In this document: positions 17,256-25,655 of the stretch, piece by piece
How positions within the stretch are numbered: position 1 is the stretch's first letter
Layout of the letters: the number at the start of each line of letters is the position of its first letter
Made by a program: the position numbers and the translations under genes
Assembly (NCBI GenBank): GCA_946621465.1
Contig: CAMOOO010000012.1
Span: 1-38,199 of the forward strand
Direction: 5' to 3'
Origin: an uncultured Clostridia bacterium
GTDB lineage: Bacteria; Bacillota; Clostridia; Christensenellales; DTU072
Length of the DNA stretch: 38,199 nt
Notes under the pieces: generated by a model
Seen by the model: the letters and a program-made list of their open reading frames with translations, nothing else
Databases searched by the model: none
Told to the model about the DNA's origin: nothing

Positions 17256-17846
17256 ATGGAAAAAAACAGATTAGAAGCGTTCAGCGACGGCGTACTTGCC
17301 ATTATCATCACCATTATGGTATTGGAATTGAGTCTGCCTGCCGGTGACGGGATAAAGGACTTTGGCGCAATTATGCCCCTTTTGCTCACCTATCTATTGA
17401 GCTTCTTTTTCGTCGCCATATATTGGGTCAATCATCATCTCATGTTCAATATAACGGGAAAGGTCAATTTAAAGATCCTGTGGGCGAATATCGTGTGGCT
17501 TTTTGTGATCTCGTTGATCCCTTTCACCACCGCGTGGGCAGGCAAATACCCCACGTCATGGGCGCCGCTGTCCATCTACTTTGCGGACATGGCGCTGGCC
17601 TGTATCTCCTTTCACATCCTCTACGCCCTTATTCTGCATGAGAAGGGAGAGAAGATAAGATTCGACGTCCGCAACATATCAAGCCTGGTCGTCTACACTT
17701 TGGCTGCGTGCCTGGGCGGTTTCTGCCCCATTGCCGCATACGTCGTCGTCGCCCTGGTCAGCCTTTGGTGGATCTTCCCCATGAAAAAGAAAAAAGCCGC
17801 TCAACCGGAAGCTCCGGAAAGCGACGAAACCGACAACGCGGCATAA
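17256..17846 (+). CDS. TMEM175-family (DUF1211) potassium channel-like membrane protein
   Basis: The protein has 196 residues and about six membrane segments. It begins with the family signature RLEAFSDGVLAIIITIMVLEL, the FSD motif that lines the pore in bacterial TMEM175 channels. A hydrophilic tail of Glu, Asp and Ala ends the chain. Bacterial members conduct potassium with modest selectivity. It is the last gene of the operon and ends before a strong terminator. A role in ion or pH balance is family knowledge; a link to the two enzymes is not obvious. Confidence 0.9.
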   Translation: MEKNRLEAFSDGVLAIIITIMVLELSLPAGDGIKDFGAIMPLLLTYLLSFFFVAIYWVNHHLMFNITGKVNLKILWANIVWLFVISLIPFTTAWAGKYPTSWAPLSIYFADMALACISFHILYALILHEKGEKIRFDVRNISSLVVYTLAACLGGFCPIAAYVVVALVSLWWIFPMKKKKAAQPEAPESDETDNAA

Positions 17847-17871
17847 TTACTTTAACGCGATAAGTAAACGG

Positions 17872-17912
17872 AATAAGCGAAGGATCTATCAGTATTCTTC
17901 GCTTATTTTATA
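17872..17912 (+). terminator. Rho-independent terminator of the ADH/MBL/TMEM175 operon
   Basis: The perfect 11-bp stem AATAAGCGAAG/CTTCGCTTATT is followed by TTATAATTT. Confidence 0.85.
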
Positions 17913-18329
17913 ATTTCTGACAACCTGACTACTTGTGATATTCTGTTGCGTAAAACCGCCGTCTTTTTTGATATTGATAACCAGGCCTCCGCGCTTCGGG
18001 ATATAGGTCTTTTATTTGCAACATTGTCCGTAACTCAGCCGAATACCCTCTTTTTCGACGACGTAGTCGTTTCTGTGTTCGTGACCGCAGAAATATCCTT
18101 TGGTACTGCCAAGGGCAAGGATGGTTTCAAAAAGCTCGTCTTCCTCTTCGGGTGGACATTCCTTTTCGCACCGCTGACCGTGGATGATCTTGCCGCTTTT
18201 TTCGGCGGCGTCGTAGGCTTCTTTATATTCGGTCAACGGGACGTGAGTGAACATAATGGACGGGACGACCATCGACGGGTCTCCGTTTGCTTCAAGAGCG
18301 ATTTCCCTGACCGACCGGGTGGTCGACAC
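17889..18329 (-). pseudogene. C-terminal remnant of a metallophosphoesterase
   Basis: The longest open part (18012-18329) encodes VPSIMFTHVPLTEYKEAYD and GYFCGHEHRNDYV, typical of the last third of calcineurin-like phosphoesterases with their late metal-binding His motifs. The N-terminal metal motifs (DxH, GDxxD) are missing, and the reading frame upstream of 18329 is closed by TGA. An in-frame TAA at 18012-18014 then separates the fragment from a matching tail (KTYIPKRGGLVINIKKDGG). No ribosome site is present. A truncated, dead gene is the best reading. Confidence 0.75.
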
Positions 18330-18745
18330 TCACCCAGGGGAGTGGCTGGATTCGCCACGAAAATCATTCTTGATACTATCGTATCTTTTTTTCTTTTGCG
18401 TCGCGTCACATTGGTTGATATCGTTCATTATTATTCGATAAAATGCACGATTTTGGGTCTGAAACAAGAAAAATACACATTTGTTAGTATTCATTAAAAA
18501 TCATTGTTTTTCAATGTCGTTCAAAAACGTTACATTTATCTTGCATTTCCATTCGTAGTTGTAATTACTCACGAAAAAATGCTCTTAATCGCGTTTTTTG
18601 TTATTCATATTACCCAATTATGAAAATTGCTTGAATTTGGAAATTAAATGACATGTTTTCTCGCTACTTTTCTAGCTACTCTTCTCGCCACTACGACAAA
18701 TTATGAAAGCGAATTACCGCAAATCATATAAGTAAAGATTTAGGG
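18330..18745. other. AT-rich intergenic region without visible gene
   Basis: Between the dead phosphoesterase and the 23-bp repeat array I see no supported ORF. The sequence is AT-rich with short imperfect repeats such as CTCGCTACTTTTCTAGCTACTCTTCTCGCCACTA parts near 18660-18692. It may be decayed gene sequence. Confidence 0.5.
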
Positions 18746-18838
18746 ATGCCGACAGAGATTGCTTTCATAATACCGAAAAGAATATTTTCAAAACACCGAA
18801 AATAATTATTTCAAGACGCCGAAATTTATTGACGAATT
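18746..18838. repeat. Four tandem 23-24-bp direct repeats in front of the ATPase
   Basis: The units start at 18746, 18770, 18793 and 18816. Each begins ATGCCGA, ATACCGA, ACACCGA or ACGCCGA; units 2 and 3 share nearly the full AYACCGAAAA-AAT-TTTCAA pattern. The last unit overlaps the -35 box of the downstream gene. The period of about two helical turns suits a row of bound protein dimers. Confidence 0.65.
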
Positions 18839-18857
18839 ACTATTGTGATTGTATAAT
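18829..18857 (+). promoter_or_regulatory. Promoter of the DUF4143-type ATPase
   Basis: TTGACG (18829-18834) and TATAAT (18852-18857) are 17 bp apart, and the repeat array runs into the -35 box. Confidence 0.8.
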
Positions 18858-18879
18858 ATAGGAAAAGGAAGGTGTACCT

Positions 18880-20166
18880 ATGGTCAAGAACTATGTAAAT
18901 CGTCTTGCGGAAAAGACGTTGGACGTTAAACTGAATTCGGCGGGTTGCGTGGTAGTATCCGGTCCGAAGTTCTGCGGGAAGTCAACGATGTGCGAAAGGT
19001 TTGCAAAATCCGTTACCCCGTTGAAAACCACGAATGCGATAGAGTTGGCGTTAGCAGATCCTCGATCCGCATTGCTTGGGAAAACGCCGCATTTGATAGA
19101 TGAATGGCAAAAGGCACCCGAAATATGGAACGAGATCAAAAGCGACCTTGACGAGGATTATGAGTTCGGGAAATATATTTTGACAGGTAGTACGACGCCG
19201 GTGGATTCTATGCGTATTCAGCACTCCGGTGCGGGTAGAATCACGAGAATGACGTTAAAACCTTTTACGCTCTATGAATCGGGAGAATCCAGCGGCATCG
19301 TTTCTTTGGCAAAACTCTTTGGAAACAGAGATGATTTTCCGGTGCAATACGCTACGGACAATAAGATATCTTTGCGCGACATAGCGTTTTTGATCTGCCG
19401 CGGCGGTTGGCCGATCGCCGTAAAAGCAAAGAAGGAATATGCGCTTAACGTCACCAAAAACTATTTTGACGGATTGTTCGTCATTGAAAACGAGAGCGAC
19501 GAATTCGCCGCTTTTCTGAAAAACAAAAATATCGAACTGTTACAGATCATTCTGCGTTCGTTTGCGAGGAACGTTTCCACCCAAGCGAAGAAAACCGTCA
19601 TGATAAAAGATATCATCGCATCGGGTGTGCGGGAAAAATTGGACGAGGATACGTTCTCTTCCTACGAAAAAATATTGAAGGACTTTTTTATCATCTACGA
19701 TCTGCCCGCGTGGAATCTGAACCTGCGGACGACCGTATCCGTGAGGACGGCGCCGACTCATCATTTCGTCGATACGTCCATAGCGACTGCGGCGTTGAAA
19801 ATAAACCCCGCCGATCTATTGAACGATATGAAATCGTTCGGTTGTTTTTTTGAAGACTTCGCAATAAGAGATCTTTCGGTGTATGCCGAGGCGATCGGGG
19901 GTGAATTGAAACACTACCGCGACAGTTCGGGGCAGGAAGTAGACGCGATCGTTGAACTCGAAAACGGCGAGTACTGCGCCGTGGAGATAAAGATCGCAAG
20001 CGAAAAGAATATAGAAGACGGTATTTCGTCGCTCCTTTCGTTTGAACAAAAAATGCGCACAAGCGAGTTAAAGGCGCCGCTTTTCAAAATGATACTCACC
20101 AGTCACGGCGCGTGTTACCAAAAGGACGGCGTCTATATCGTACCAATAACTTGTCTTAAAGATTAA
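18880..20166 (+). CDS. AAA_14/DUF4143 ATPase with nuclease-like C-terminus
   Basis: The protein has 428 residues. Residues 20-130 form an AAA domain with Walker A GPKFCGKST (28-36) and a Walker-B-like LIDEWQKAP (D74, E75), followed by sensor-like LTGSTTP. The C-terminal DUF4143 region contains YRDSSGQEVDAIVELE...AVEIK, an arrangement matching the PD-(D/E)xK nuclease fold (Asp, then ExK). These ATPases are abundant in gut anaerobes and their role is unknown; toxin-, transfer- or defence-related roles are suspected. AGGAAGG lies 7 nt before the ATG. The gene is monocistronic and flanked by two dead gene fragments, which suggests a mobile or variable locus. Confidence 0.9.
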   Translation: MVKNYVNRLAEKTLDVKLNSAGCVVVSGPKFCGKSTMCERFAKSVTPLKTTNAIELALADPRSALLGKTPHLIDEWQKAPEIWNEIKSDLDEDYEFGKYILTGSTTPVDSMRIQHSGAGRITRMTLKPFTLYESGESSGIVSLAKLFGNRDDFPVQYATDNKISLRDIAFLICRGGWPIAVKAKKEYALNVTKNYFDGLFVIENESDEFAAFLKNKNIELLQIILRSFARNVSTQAKKTVMIKDIIASGVREKLDEDTFSSYEKILKDFFIIYDLPAWNLNLRTTVSVRTAPTHHFVDTSIATAALKINPADLLNDMKSFGCFFEDFAIRDLSVYAEAIGGELKHYRDSSGQEVDAIVELENGEYCAVEIKIASEKNIEDGISSLLSFEQKMRTSELKAPLFKMILTSHGACYQKDGVYIVPITCLKD

Positions 20167-20184
20167 AACCGGAGCCAGTATAAG

Positions 20185-20402
20185 ATGAAAGCGGAAACGG
20201 TAAACGTATTACTTATGATATTACCTTTGGGAATCGCCCTCGTAGGACTTACGGCGGCAGTTCTTATCGACCGTTTATCAACAAGGAGCGGAAGCGGATA
20301 TTGCTCGTCATCGTGGCGGTTCTATCTACTTTGATCGCTCAAAACTATATCGAATTCGCCAACGGCTTGGCGATCTTGACCTGTTTTGCTTGGCGACCTT
20401 GA
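20185..20402 (+). pseudogene. Frameshifted N-terminal fragment of a sensor-kinase-like membrane protein
   Basis: The ATG at 20185 opens MKAETVNVLLMILPLGIALV and a hydrophobic helix, but the frame ends at a TGA near 20335. In another frame the reading continues as YRPFINKERKRILLVIVAVL and STLIAQNYIEF, which resembles the second helix region of membrane sensor histidine kinases of gut Clostridia. A frameshift near 20260-20275 and loss of everything past 20402 would explain both. The kinase identity is a recollection of sequence style and is uncertain. Confidence 0.5.
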
Positions 20403-20410
20403 AGTTATTA

Positions 20411-20439
20411 TTGACGTTTTATTTTTGCAAAAATACTAT
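20411..20439 (+). promoter_or_regulatory. Upstream tandem promoter candidate
   Basis: TTGACG (20411-20416) and TACTAT (20434-20439) are 17 bp apart. It could be a second promoter for the ABC operon or a leftover of the broken gene before it. Confidence 0.35.
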
Positions 20440-20489
20440 AAAGAAGGGAACGATTTTTTGAAAATATGTGAAATATTGTTCATATTTTC

Positions 20490-20518
20490 TTGACAGAAGA
20501 CATAGAGATGAGTATAAT
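20490..20518 (+). promoter_or_regulatory. Strong promoter of the first DtxR-box operon
   Basis: TTGACA (20490-20495) and TATAAT (20513-20518) are both consensus and 17 bp apart. The downstream leader begins TGTCAGC at the expected transcription start and is shared with the promoter at 29246-29274. Confidence 0.9.
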
Positions 20519-20591
20519 ACGAATTGTCAGCAGGATATTACTGTGTGACGACTGAAAAATACGGCGAATGCTATATTTTTTTTGAAAGACA

Positions 20592-20607
20592 GTTAGGCAA
20601 GCCTAAC
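20592..20607. promoter_or_regulatory. DtxR/IdeR-type operator
   Basis: The perfect palindrome GTTAGGC-aa-GCCTAAC matches the TTAGG..CCTAA core of DtxR-family iron boxes. It lies about 70 nt downstream of the transcription start and 25 nt before the ABC ATPase start, so bound protein would block elongation or act by another route. A short DtxR-family protein is encoded at 31605. Confidence 0.75.
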
Positions 20608-20631
20608 AAAAACGATAACAGAGGTAAAGAT

Positions 20632-21330
20632 ATGTTTATTGAGATCAAAGACATCAAAAAGGACTTCGGGACGGGAGATAACATCACGCACGCATTAAAA
20701 AACGTTTCTTTCTCTATGGATAAAGGAGAAATGGTGGTTTTGCTCGGTCCGTCGGGGAGCGGTAAATCCACGCTTCTGAACATTATCGGCGGCATAGAGT
20801 CATCGGACAGCGGCAAAGTGGAAATAAACGGCGAAGCTGTCCACGGAATGAGCGAAAAGGAGCGGATAATATATCGTAGAAACCACTTGGGATACGTTTT
20901 CCAATCGTACAACCTCATTCCCAATCTGACGGTCAGAGAAAATATAGAAGTCGGCGCATACCTTTCCAAAAATGCATTGAACGTGGGAGAATTGATCGAG
21001 GTTCTCGGATTGAAACAGCATAAAGATAAAATACCGTCGCAACTTTCGGGCGGACAACAGCAAAGGACTTCCATAGGAAGAGCCATTGTAAAGAATCCCG
21101 ACCTTCTTCTTTGCGACGAACCTACGGGTGCGCTCGACAGCGACACGTCCAAACAGATTCTCGAATTGATCGAAAAGGTAAAAGAAAGGTACGGGACGTC
21201 GATCATCATGGTCACGCACAACGAGAATATCGCCGGGATGGCGGATCGGATCATACGTTTGAAAGACGGCAAGATCGTTTCCGACGAGCGAAACGAAAAT
21301 AGAATAAAGGCAGGCGAATTGGAATTATGA
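20632..21330 (+). CDS. ABC transporter ATP-binding protein (MacB/LolD type)
   Basis: The protein has 232 residues. Walker A GPSGSGKST (39-47), Q-loop region VFQSYNLIPNLTVREN, signature LSGGQQQR (138-145), Walker B LLLCDEPTGALD and the switch His in MVTHN are all intact. It belongs to the MacB/LolD branch, which powers FtsX-type permeases that move peptides, lipids or drugs outward or across the membrane surface. The ATG at 20632 follows AGAGG; a longer in-frame start lies before the operator and is unlikely. It overlaps the permease gene by 4 nt and is first in a metal-responsive operon. Confidence 0.93.
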   Translation: MFIEIKDIKKDFGTGDNITHALKNVSFSMDKGEMVVLLGPSGSGKSTLLNIIGGIESSDSGKVEINGEAVHGMSEKERIIYRRNHLGYVFQSYNLIPNLTVRENIEVGAYLSKNALNVGELIEVLGLKQHKDKIPSQLSGGQQQRTSIGRAIVKNPDLLLCDEPTGALDSDTSKQILELIEKVKERYGTSIIMVTHNENIAGMADRIIRLKDGKIVSDERNENRIKAGELEL

Positions 21331-23594
21331 GAAATCCTCTTTATAAAAGACTGAAACGAGAGTTCGTTCACGACCTTGCCAAATATATCGTTATTTTCTT
21401 GTTTCTTGCCTTACCCATTGCTCTTTGCGCAGGATATATGATCGGCAATGATTCGATGATAAGAACGTACGACGAGGCAATTGGTAAATACAATCTTGAA
21501 GACGGACATTTTCAAACGATGTTCGCTCTCGCCGAAAATCAGATCGCGGATATAGAAACGGCGGAAAATATCGACGTGAGCTATCTTTATTATAAAGAAG
21601 AAAAAACACCGGAGGATCATGCCGTTCGTATCTATAAATCGAGCGATCGGATGGAAATCGACAAATGGTGCGTCCATGACGGGAAAATGCCGGAAGCAAA
21701 CAATGAGGTCGCCATCGACAGATTGTATGCGGAAAACAATAAGATATCTTTGGACGACGAATATAAGATAAACGATAAGACGTACAAAGTGACCGCCGTT
21801 ATTTCCCTATTCGACTACTCCTGCCTGTTTAAGAGCAACACCGACACGATGTTCAACGCGCAGACGTTTACCGTTGCGCTTGTGACGGACGAAGCGTTTA
21901 ATGCTATAAGTGATGATAATATCGTCTACAATTACGCCTATCGGTATCCCGAAAGATTGGGTGAAAAAGCGGCGCACACAAAAAACAACGATATGCGAAA
22001 GAATTTGAATGCCTACGCCCACGAAAACGGTAATATGCTGACCGATTATCTTGCGAAAGAAGACAATCAGGCGATAAAGTTTTCCATCAATGATATCGAA
22101 GGGGATCTTACGATGATGCTCATTTTCGGCATCCTTATCGTCGGCGGGCTTGCGTTTGTTTTTGCTCTGTCCATCAAAAGTCAGATAGAAAGCGAGACGG
22201 GCAGTATCGGAACGCTGAAAGCAATGGGATATAAAAACGGGGAATTGCTCGCGCATTATCTTCTCCTTCCCATGCTCGTTACTTTGCTCGCCGGGATCGT
22301 GGGCAATATCCTTGCGTATACGGCGCTGAAAGATTATCTCGTCGGGCTTTATTATCACTCCTATTCTTTACCCGTATATACGACCTACTTTAACGCAAAA
22401 GCGCTTGTGTTTACGACGATCATACCCCTTGCGCTTGTGCTTCTCATCAACGTTTTTATACTAATACGTTCGTTGAATATCCCCGCTCTTAATTTCTTAC
22501 GCGGTAATCTCAGAATGAGGAAAGACAAAAAGGTCACGAAACTAAATGAGAAGATCCCGTTTATGACGAGATTCCGTTTGCGGGTGATCAGTCAGAACAA
22601 GGGAACGTATATCGCTCTGTTCTTCGGTACGTTCTTTGCTTGCGTTATCCTTTTGTTCGGCCTGATGATGTCTCCGCTTCTGTCGCATTACAAAAAATCG
22701 GTGATAGCGTCTCAACTCGCACCTTACCAAACGGTATTGAAAGCGGACGTTCCGGTAACGGACGAAGGCGCGGAAAAACTGTACTATACGCAACTTTCTT
22801 ATGAAAAAGACGACGTGATCATCTACGGCGTAGAAAAATCGGGCAAAGAATCGAATTATCTGAAAAAGCTATCGCTTGAAAACGGAAAAGTGGTCGTAAA
22901 CAATTCTTTGCGTGAAAAATTCAAATTAAAACAAGGCAATAAAATAGTTTTGAGTGAGAAATTCGACGATAAAAACTATGAAATAAAGATCGGCGGCTTC
23001 TTGGATAACGACGGCTCTCTCATCGTCTTTATGAGCGCGGAAGACTTCAAAAAGACTTTTGCGGAAGGATCTTATCTCGTGTCCTATCTGTCGAGTGAGA
23101 AGTTGTCCGTACCGGAAGCCTTTGTTTACAAGACGATCACGATAGACGACTTGACCTCGGCAAGCGACCAACTGACCGACTCGATGGGAGACGTATTCTT
23201 GCTCTTTACCATATTCTCGGTGATCCTGTTCGTGCTGCTTATTTATCTGCTTGCTAAGATCGTAATCGACAAAAACGCCAAACAGATATCTATGATGAAG
23301 ATACTCGGTTATAAAACGAGGGAAATAAACAGAGCGTATAACGTGCCGACGGGGATCATGGTCATGGTATCGCTTGTTATCAATACTTTGCTCAGTCAAT
23401 TTCTCATTAAAGCATTGTGGGACATCATAGTAAGCATGAGAATGCGCGGATGGCTCTCTTGCTACTTCGCGCCGTGGCTGTTCCCGCTTATTATGGCGAT
23501 CGGATTTGTCGGCTATCTTGTAGTGTACTTTATCGAAAGCAGAAGGATATCGAAAATTTCGCTTTCGCAAACGCTGAAAGAAGGGAGTTTTTGA
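21327..23594 (+). CDS. FtsX-type ABC transporter permease
   Basis: The protein has 755 residues. One membrane helix near residues 17-38 is followed by a long extracellular domain (about 40-250), a first FtsX domain with three helices (about 255-385, containing ESETGSIGTLKAMGYKNGEL), a second extracellular part and a second FtsX domain at the C-terminus (with QISMMKILGYKTREINRAYN). The paired GTLKAMGY and MMKILGY motifs are the coupling helices that touch the ATPase. It works with the preceding gene and probably exports a substrate that the operon enzymes make or modify. The substrate is unknown. Confidence 0.93.
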   Translation: MRNPLYKRLKREFVHDLAKYIVIFLFLALPIALCAGYMIGNDSMIRTYDEAIGKYNLEDGHFQTMFALAENQIADIETAENIDVSYLYYKEEKTPEDHAVRIYKSSDRMEIDKWCVHDGKMPEANNEVAIDRLYAENNKISLDDEYKINDKTYKVTAVISLFDYSCLFKSNTDTMFNAQTFTVALVTDEAFNAISDDNIVYNYAYRYPERLGEKAAHTKNNDMRKNLNAYAHENGNMLTDYLAKEDNQAIKFSINDIEGDLTMMLIFGILIVGGLAFVFALSIKSQIESETGSIGTLKAMGYKNGELLAHYLLLPMLVTLLAGIVGNILAYTALKDYLVGLYYHSYSLPVYTTYFNAKALVFTTIIPLALVLLINVFILIRSLNIPALNFLRGNLRMRKDKKVTKLNEKIPFMTRFRLRVISQNKGTYIALFFGTFFACVILLFGLMMSPLLSHYKKSVIASQLAPYQTVLKADVPVTDEGAEKLYYTQLSYEKDDVIIYGVEKSGKESNYLKKLSLENGKVVVNNSLREKFKLKQGNKIVLSEKFDDKNYEIKIGGFLDNDGSLIVFMSAEDFKKTFAEGSYLVSYLSSEKLSVPEAFVYKTITIDDLTSASDQLTDSMGDVFLLFTIFSVILFVLLIYLLAKIVIDKNAKQISMMKILGYKTREINRAYNVPTGIMVMVSLVINTLLSQFLIKALWDIIVSMRMRGWLSCYFAPWLFPLIMAIGFVGYLVVYFIESRRISKISLSQTLKEGSF

Positions 23595-24082
23595 TGGAAA
23601 AAAACGGTCAGTTGCCTTTGTTCGGTGTGGGACCTATTTACGTCGTCATCATTATTCTATTGACGGTCGCGGGTATCCTTTTATCTGTATACGTTATCCC
23701 AAACGGAAGTTTTGACTTTCTTCTGATCCCTTTTTCCGTGATAGGTTCTTTGCTTATTATCGGCGGACTGTATCTTTGGGTAGACGCTGTATTGAAGTCG
23801 AAGATCGACGAAGGTATCAAGAATAACAAACTGGTGACGACCGGCATTTACGCTTGCGTGAGAAATCCTATTTATTCGGCTTTTTTGTTTGCCTGTACGG
23901 GCGCACTGCTGATAGCAAACAATCTGTGGTTATTGATCCTGCCGCCCGTTTATTGGCTATTTTTGACGGTGTTAATTAAACAAACCGAAGAAAAATGGCT
24001 GAAAGAACGGTACGGAAAAGAGTATGAAGAATACTGTAAAAAGGTAAATCGCTGTATTCCGTGGTTTGCCCAAAGGAAGTAA
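23594..24082 (+). CDS. Isoprenylcysteine carboxyl methyltransferase-like membrane protein
   Basis: The protein has 162 residues and four membrane helices. The C-terminal half has GIYACVRNPIYSAFLF and EEKWLKERYGKEYEEYCKKV, the SAM-binding signature of the ICMT/PEMT-like family. The start codon shares one base with the permease stop codon (TGATG), so the two are translationally coupled. Eukaryotic relatives methylate prenylated Cys; bacterial ones have uncertain substrates and may methylate lipids or small molecules. Its place behind an exporter suggests action on a membrane-associated substrate, which is inference. Confidence 0.85.
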   Translation: MEKNGQLPLFGVGPIYVVIIILLTVAGILLSVYVIPNGSFDFLLIPFSVIGSLLIIGGLYLWVDAVLKSKIDEGIKNNKLVTTGIYACVRNPIYSAFLFACTGALLIANNLWLLILPPVYWLFLTVLIKQTEEKWLKERYGKEYEEYCKKVNRCIPWFAQRK

Positions 24083-24087
24083 AAAAT

Positions 24088-24876
24088 ATGAGCGACACGG
24101 CTTTTACGGTCATCGGATTTTCGATCATCTTTATCGCCACTACGCTCGGCGCGGCATTGGTGTTTTTCTTCAAGAAAGATATATCCGACAAAACGAATAC
24201 TTTGTTTCTCGGCTTTGCGGCGGGCATTATGATCGCGGCGTCCGTTTGGTCGCTTCTGATACCGTCTATCGAGAGTGCGGAAAGTTACGGCAAGTGGAGT
24301 TTTGTTCCCGCCGTAATCGGCTTTCTGTGCGGCGGCGTGTTCCTCGTTATTCTCGATAAACTCGTTCCACATCTTCATAAAGGTACGGGGCAGGAAGAAG
24401 GTCCGCACAATGCTTTCCGGAAATCGACGAAACTGTTTCTCGCTATCACCATTCACAATATCCCGGAAGGTTTGGCGGTAGGGTTTGCCTTCGGCGGCGC
24501 GGCGGTCTTGGGTACGCAAGCGGCATATCTTACGGCACTCGGACTTGCCATCGGTATCGCCATTCAGAACTTCCCCGAAGGCGCGGCGGTAGCGTTGCCA
24601 CTCAAAAAAGCGACGGGAAGTTCGGTCAAATCTTTTCTTTTCGGCATGGGAAGCGGCGCGGTAGAGCCCGTTGCGGCGGTTATCGGATTTTTCCTCGCAT
24701 CGACTCTTACCGCGGCGCAACCTTGGCTTCTTGCTTTTGCGGCGGGAGCCATGATATTCGTCGTTGCGGAAGACCTTATTCCCGACGCCAAACTTGCCGA
24801 CCATCCGCATTTGGGAACGTGGGGTGTAATGGTCGGTTTTGCCGTGATGATGGCGCTCGACGTTGCGCTCGGATAA
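24088..24876 (+). CDS. ZIP-family metal transporter
   Basis: The protein has 262 residues and about eight membrane helices. The metal-site motifs are clear: [14 protein letters not shown] in one helix and [12 protein letters not shown] in the next. A His-containing cytosolic loop (VPHLHKG) lies between. ZIP proteins import zinc, iron or manganese. I use the ATG at 24088, after AGGAAG, not one 27 nt upstream within the preceding gene. With a DtxR-type box in front of the operon, iron or manganese uptake is the likeliest job. Confidence 0.93.
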   Translation: MSDTAFTVIGFSIIFIATTLGAALVFFFKKDISDKTNTLFLGFAAGIMIAASVWSLLIPSIESAESYGKWSFVPAVIGFLCGGVFLVILDKLVPHLHKGTGQEEGPHNAFRKSTKLFLAITIHNIPEGLAVGFAFGGAAVLGTQAAYLTALGLAIGIAIQNFPEGAAVALPLKKATGSSVKSFLFGMGSGAVEPVAAVIGFFLASTLTAAQPWLLAFAAGAMIFVVAEDLIPDAKLADHPHLGTWGVMVGFAVMMALDVALG

Positions 24877-24896
24877 AAACTACAAGGAGATACTAT

Positions 24897-25643
24897 ATGA
24901 AATTGATACTTTTACGGCATGGTGAAAGCACTTGGAACAAAGAAAATCGCTTTACCGGATGGACGGACGTTGAATTATCGGAAACGGGTATTTCGGAGGC
25001 GAAAGAAGCAGGAAAGATACTGTCGGAAAGAGGTGTCGACTTCGACGTATGTTTTACGTCGTACTTAAAACGTGCCGTGCATACCCTTAATTACGTTTTG
25101 GCGGAAACAGATAACGACCATCTGCCCGTTGCAAAGAGTTGGAAACTCAACGAACGTCATTACGGCGCGTTGCAAGGACTGAACAAGGCGGACACAGCGA
25201 AAAAATACGGAGAAGAACAAGTCAAAATATGGCGGCGTTCTTTCGACGTACGTCCGCCCGTTCTCAGCGAGGACGACGAAAGAAATCCCTCTTTTCGCAA
25301 GACGTACAAGGACGTCGATAAAAAAGAATTGCCCCTTGCAGAAAGCCTGAAAGACACCATCGCACGCGTGGTCCCTTATTATAAAGCGGAGATAGAACCC
25401 TATTTGAAACAAGGGAAAAACGTACTGATCGCCGCGCACGGCAACTCGCTTCGCGCCCTTGTAATGTATCTTGAAAACATATCGGAAAAAGATATACTCG
25501 AACTCAATCTCCCCACGGCGGTACCGCTCGTCTATGACTTAGACGAAAATCTTTCCGTTGTTAGAAAGGAGTTTTTGGGCGATCCGGAGACGATCGCGGC
25601 AAAGATGAAAAAAGTGGCAAATCAAGGAAAAACTGCCAAATAG
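24897..25643 (+). CDS. gpmA: 2,3-bisphosphoglycerate-dependent phosphoglycerate mutase
   Basis: The protein has 248 residues and the histidine phosphatase fold: catalytic His8 in [10 protein letters not shown], the Arg motif in [22 protein letters not shown] and the second His in [12 protein letters not shown]. It interconverts 3- and 2-phosphoglycerate in glycolysis without a metal, unlike the manganese-dependent GpmI type. Its presence in an operon with a ZIP transporter and a DtxR-type box suggests a metal-sparing substitute used in scarcity. AAGGAG lies 8 nt before the ATG. The identity is sure; the regulatory role is inferred. Confidence 0.95.
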   Translation: MKLILLRHGESTWNKENRFTGWTDVELSETGISEAKEAGKILSERGVDFDVCFTSYLKRAVHTLNYVLAETDNDHLPVAKSWKLNERHYGALQGLNKADTAKKYGEEQVKIWRRSFDVRPPVLSEDDERNPSFRKTYKDVDKKELPLAESLKDTIARVVPYYKAEIEPYLKQGKNVLIAAHGNSLRALVMYLENISEKDILELNLPTAVPLVYDLDENLSVVRKEFLGDPETIAAKMKKVANQGKTAK

Positions 25644-25655
25644 AGGACAATAATT

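Noticed and set aside
17946..18497. 183-residue plus-strand ORF over the phosphoesterase remnant
   Set aside because: The minus-strand reading has clear phosphoesterase motifs, and the plus-strand reading has none.
18746..18838. CRISPR or plasmid origin iterons
   Set aside because: There are no unique spacers, no replication initiator and no cas genes; promoter-proximal operator repeats fit better.
20525..20607. Known metal riboswitch (NiCo/czcD or Mn yybP-ykoY) in the leader
   Set aside because: The characteristic conserved bases of these riboswitches were not found; the leader is explained better by the DtxR-type box.
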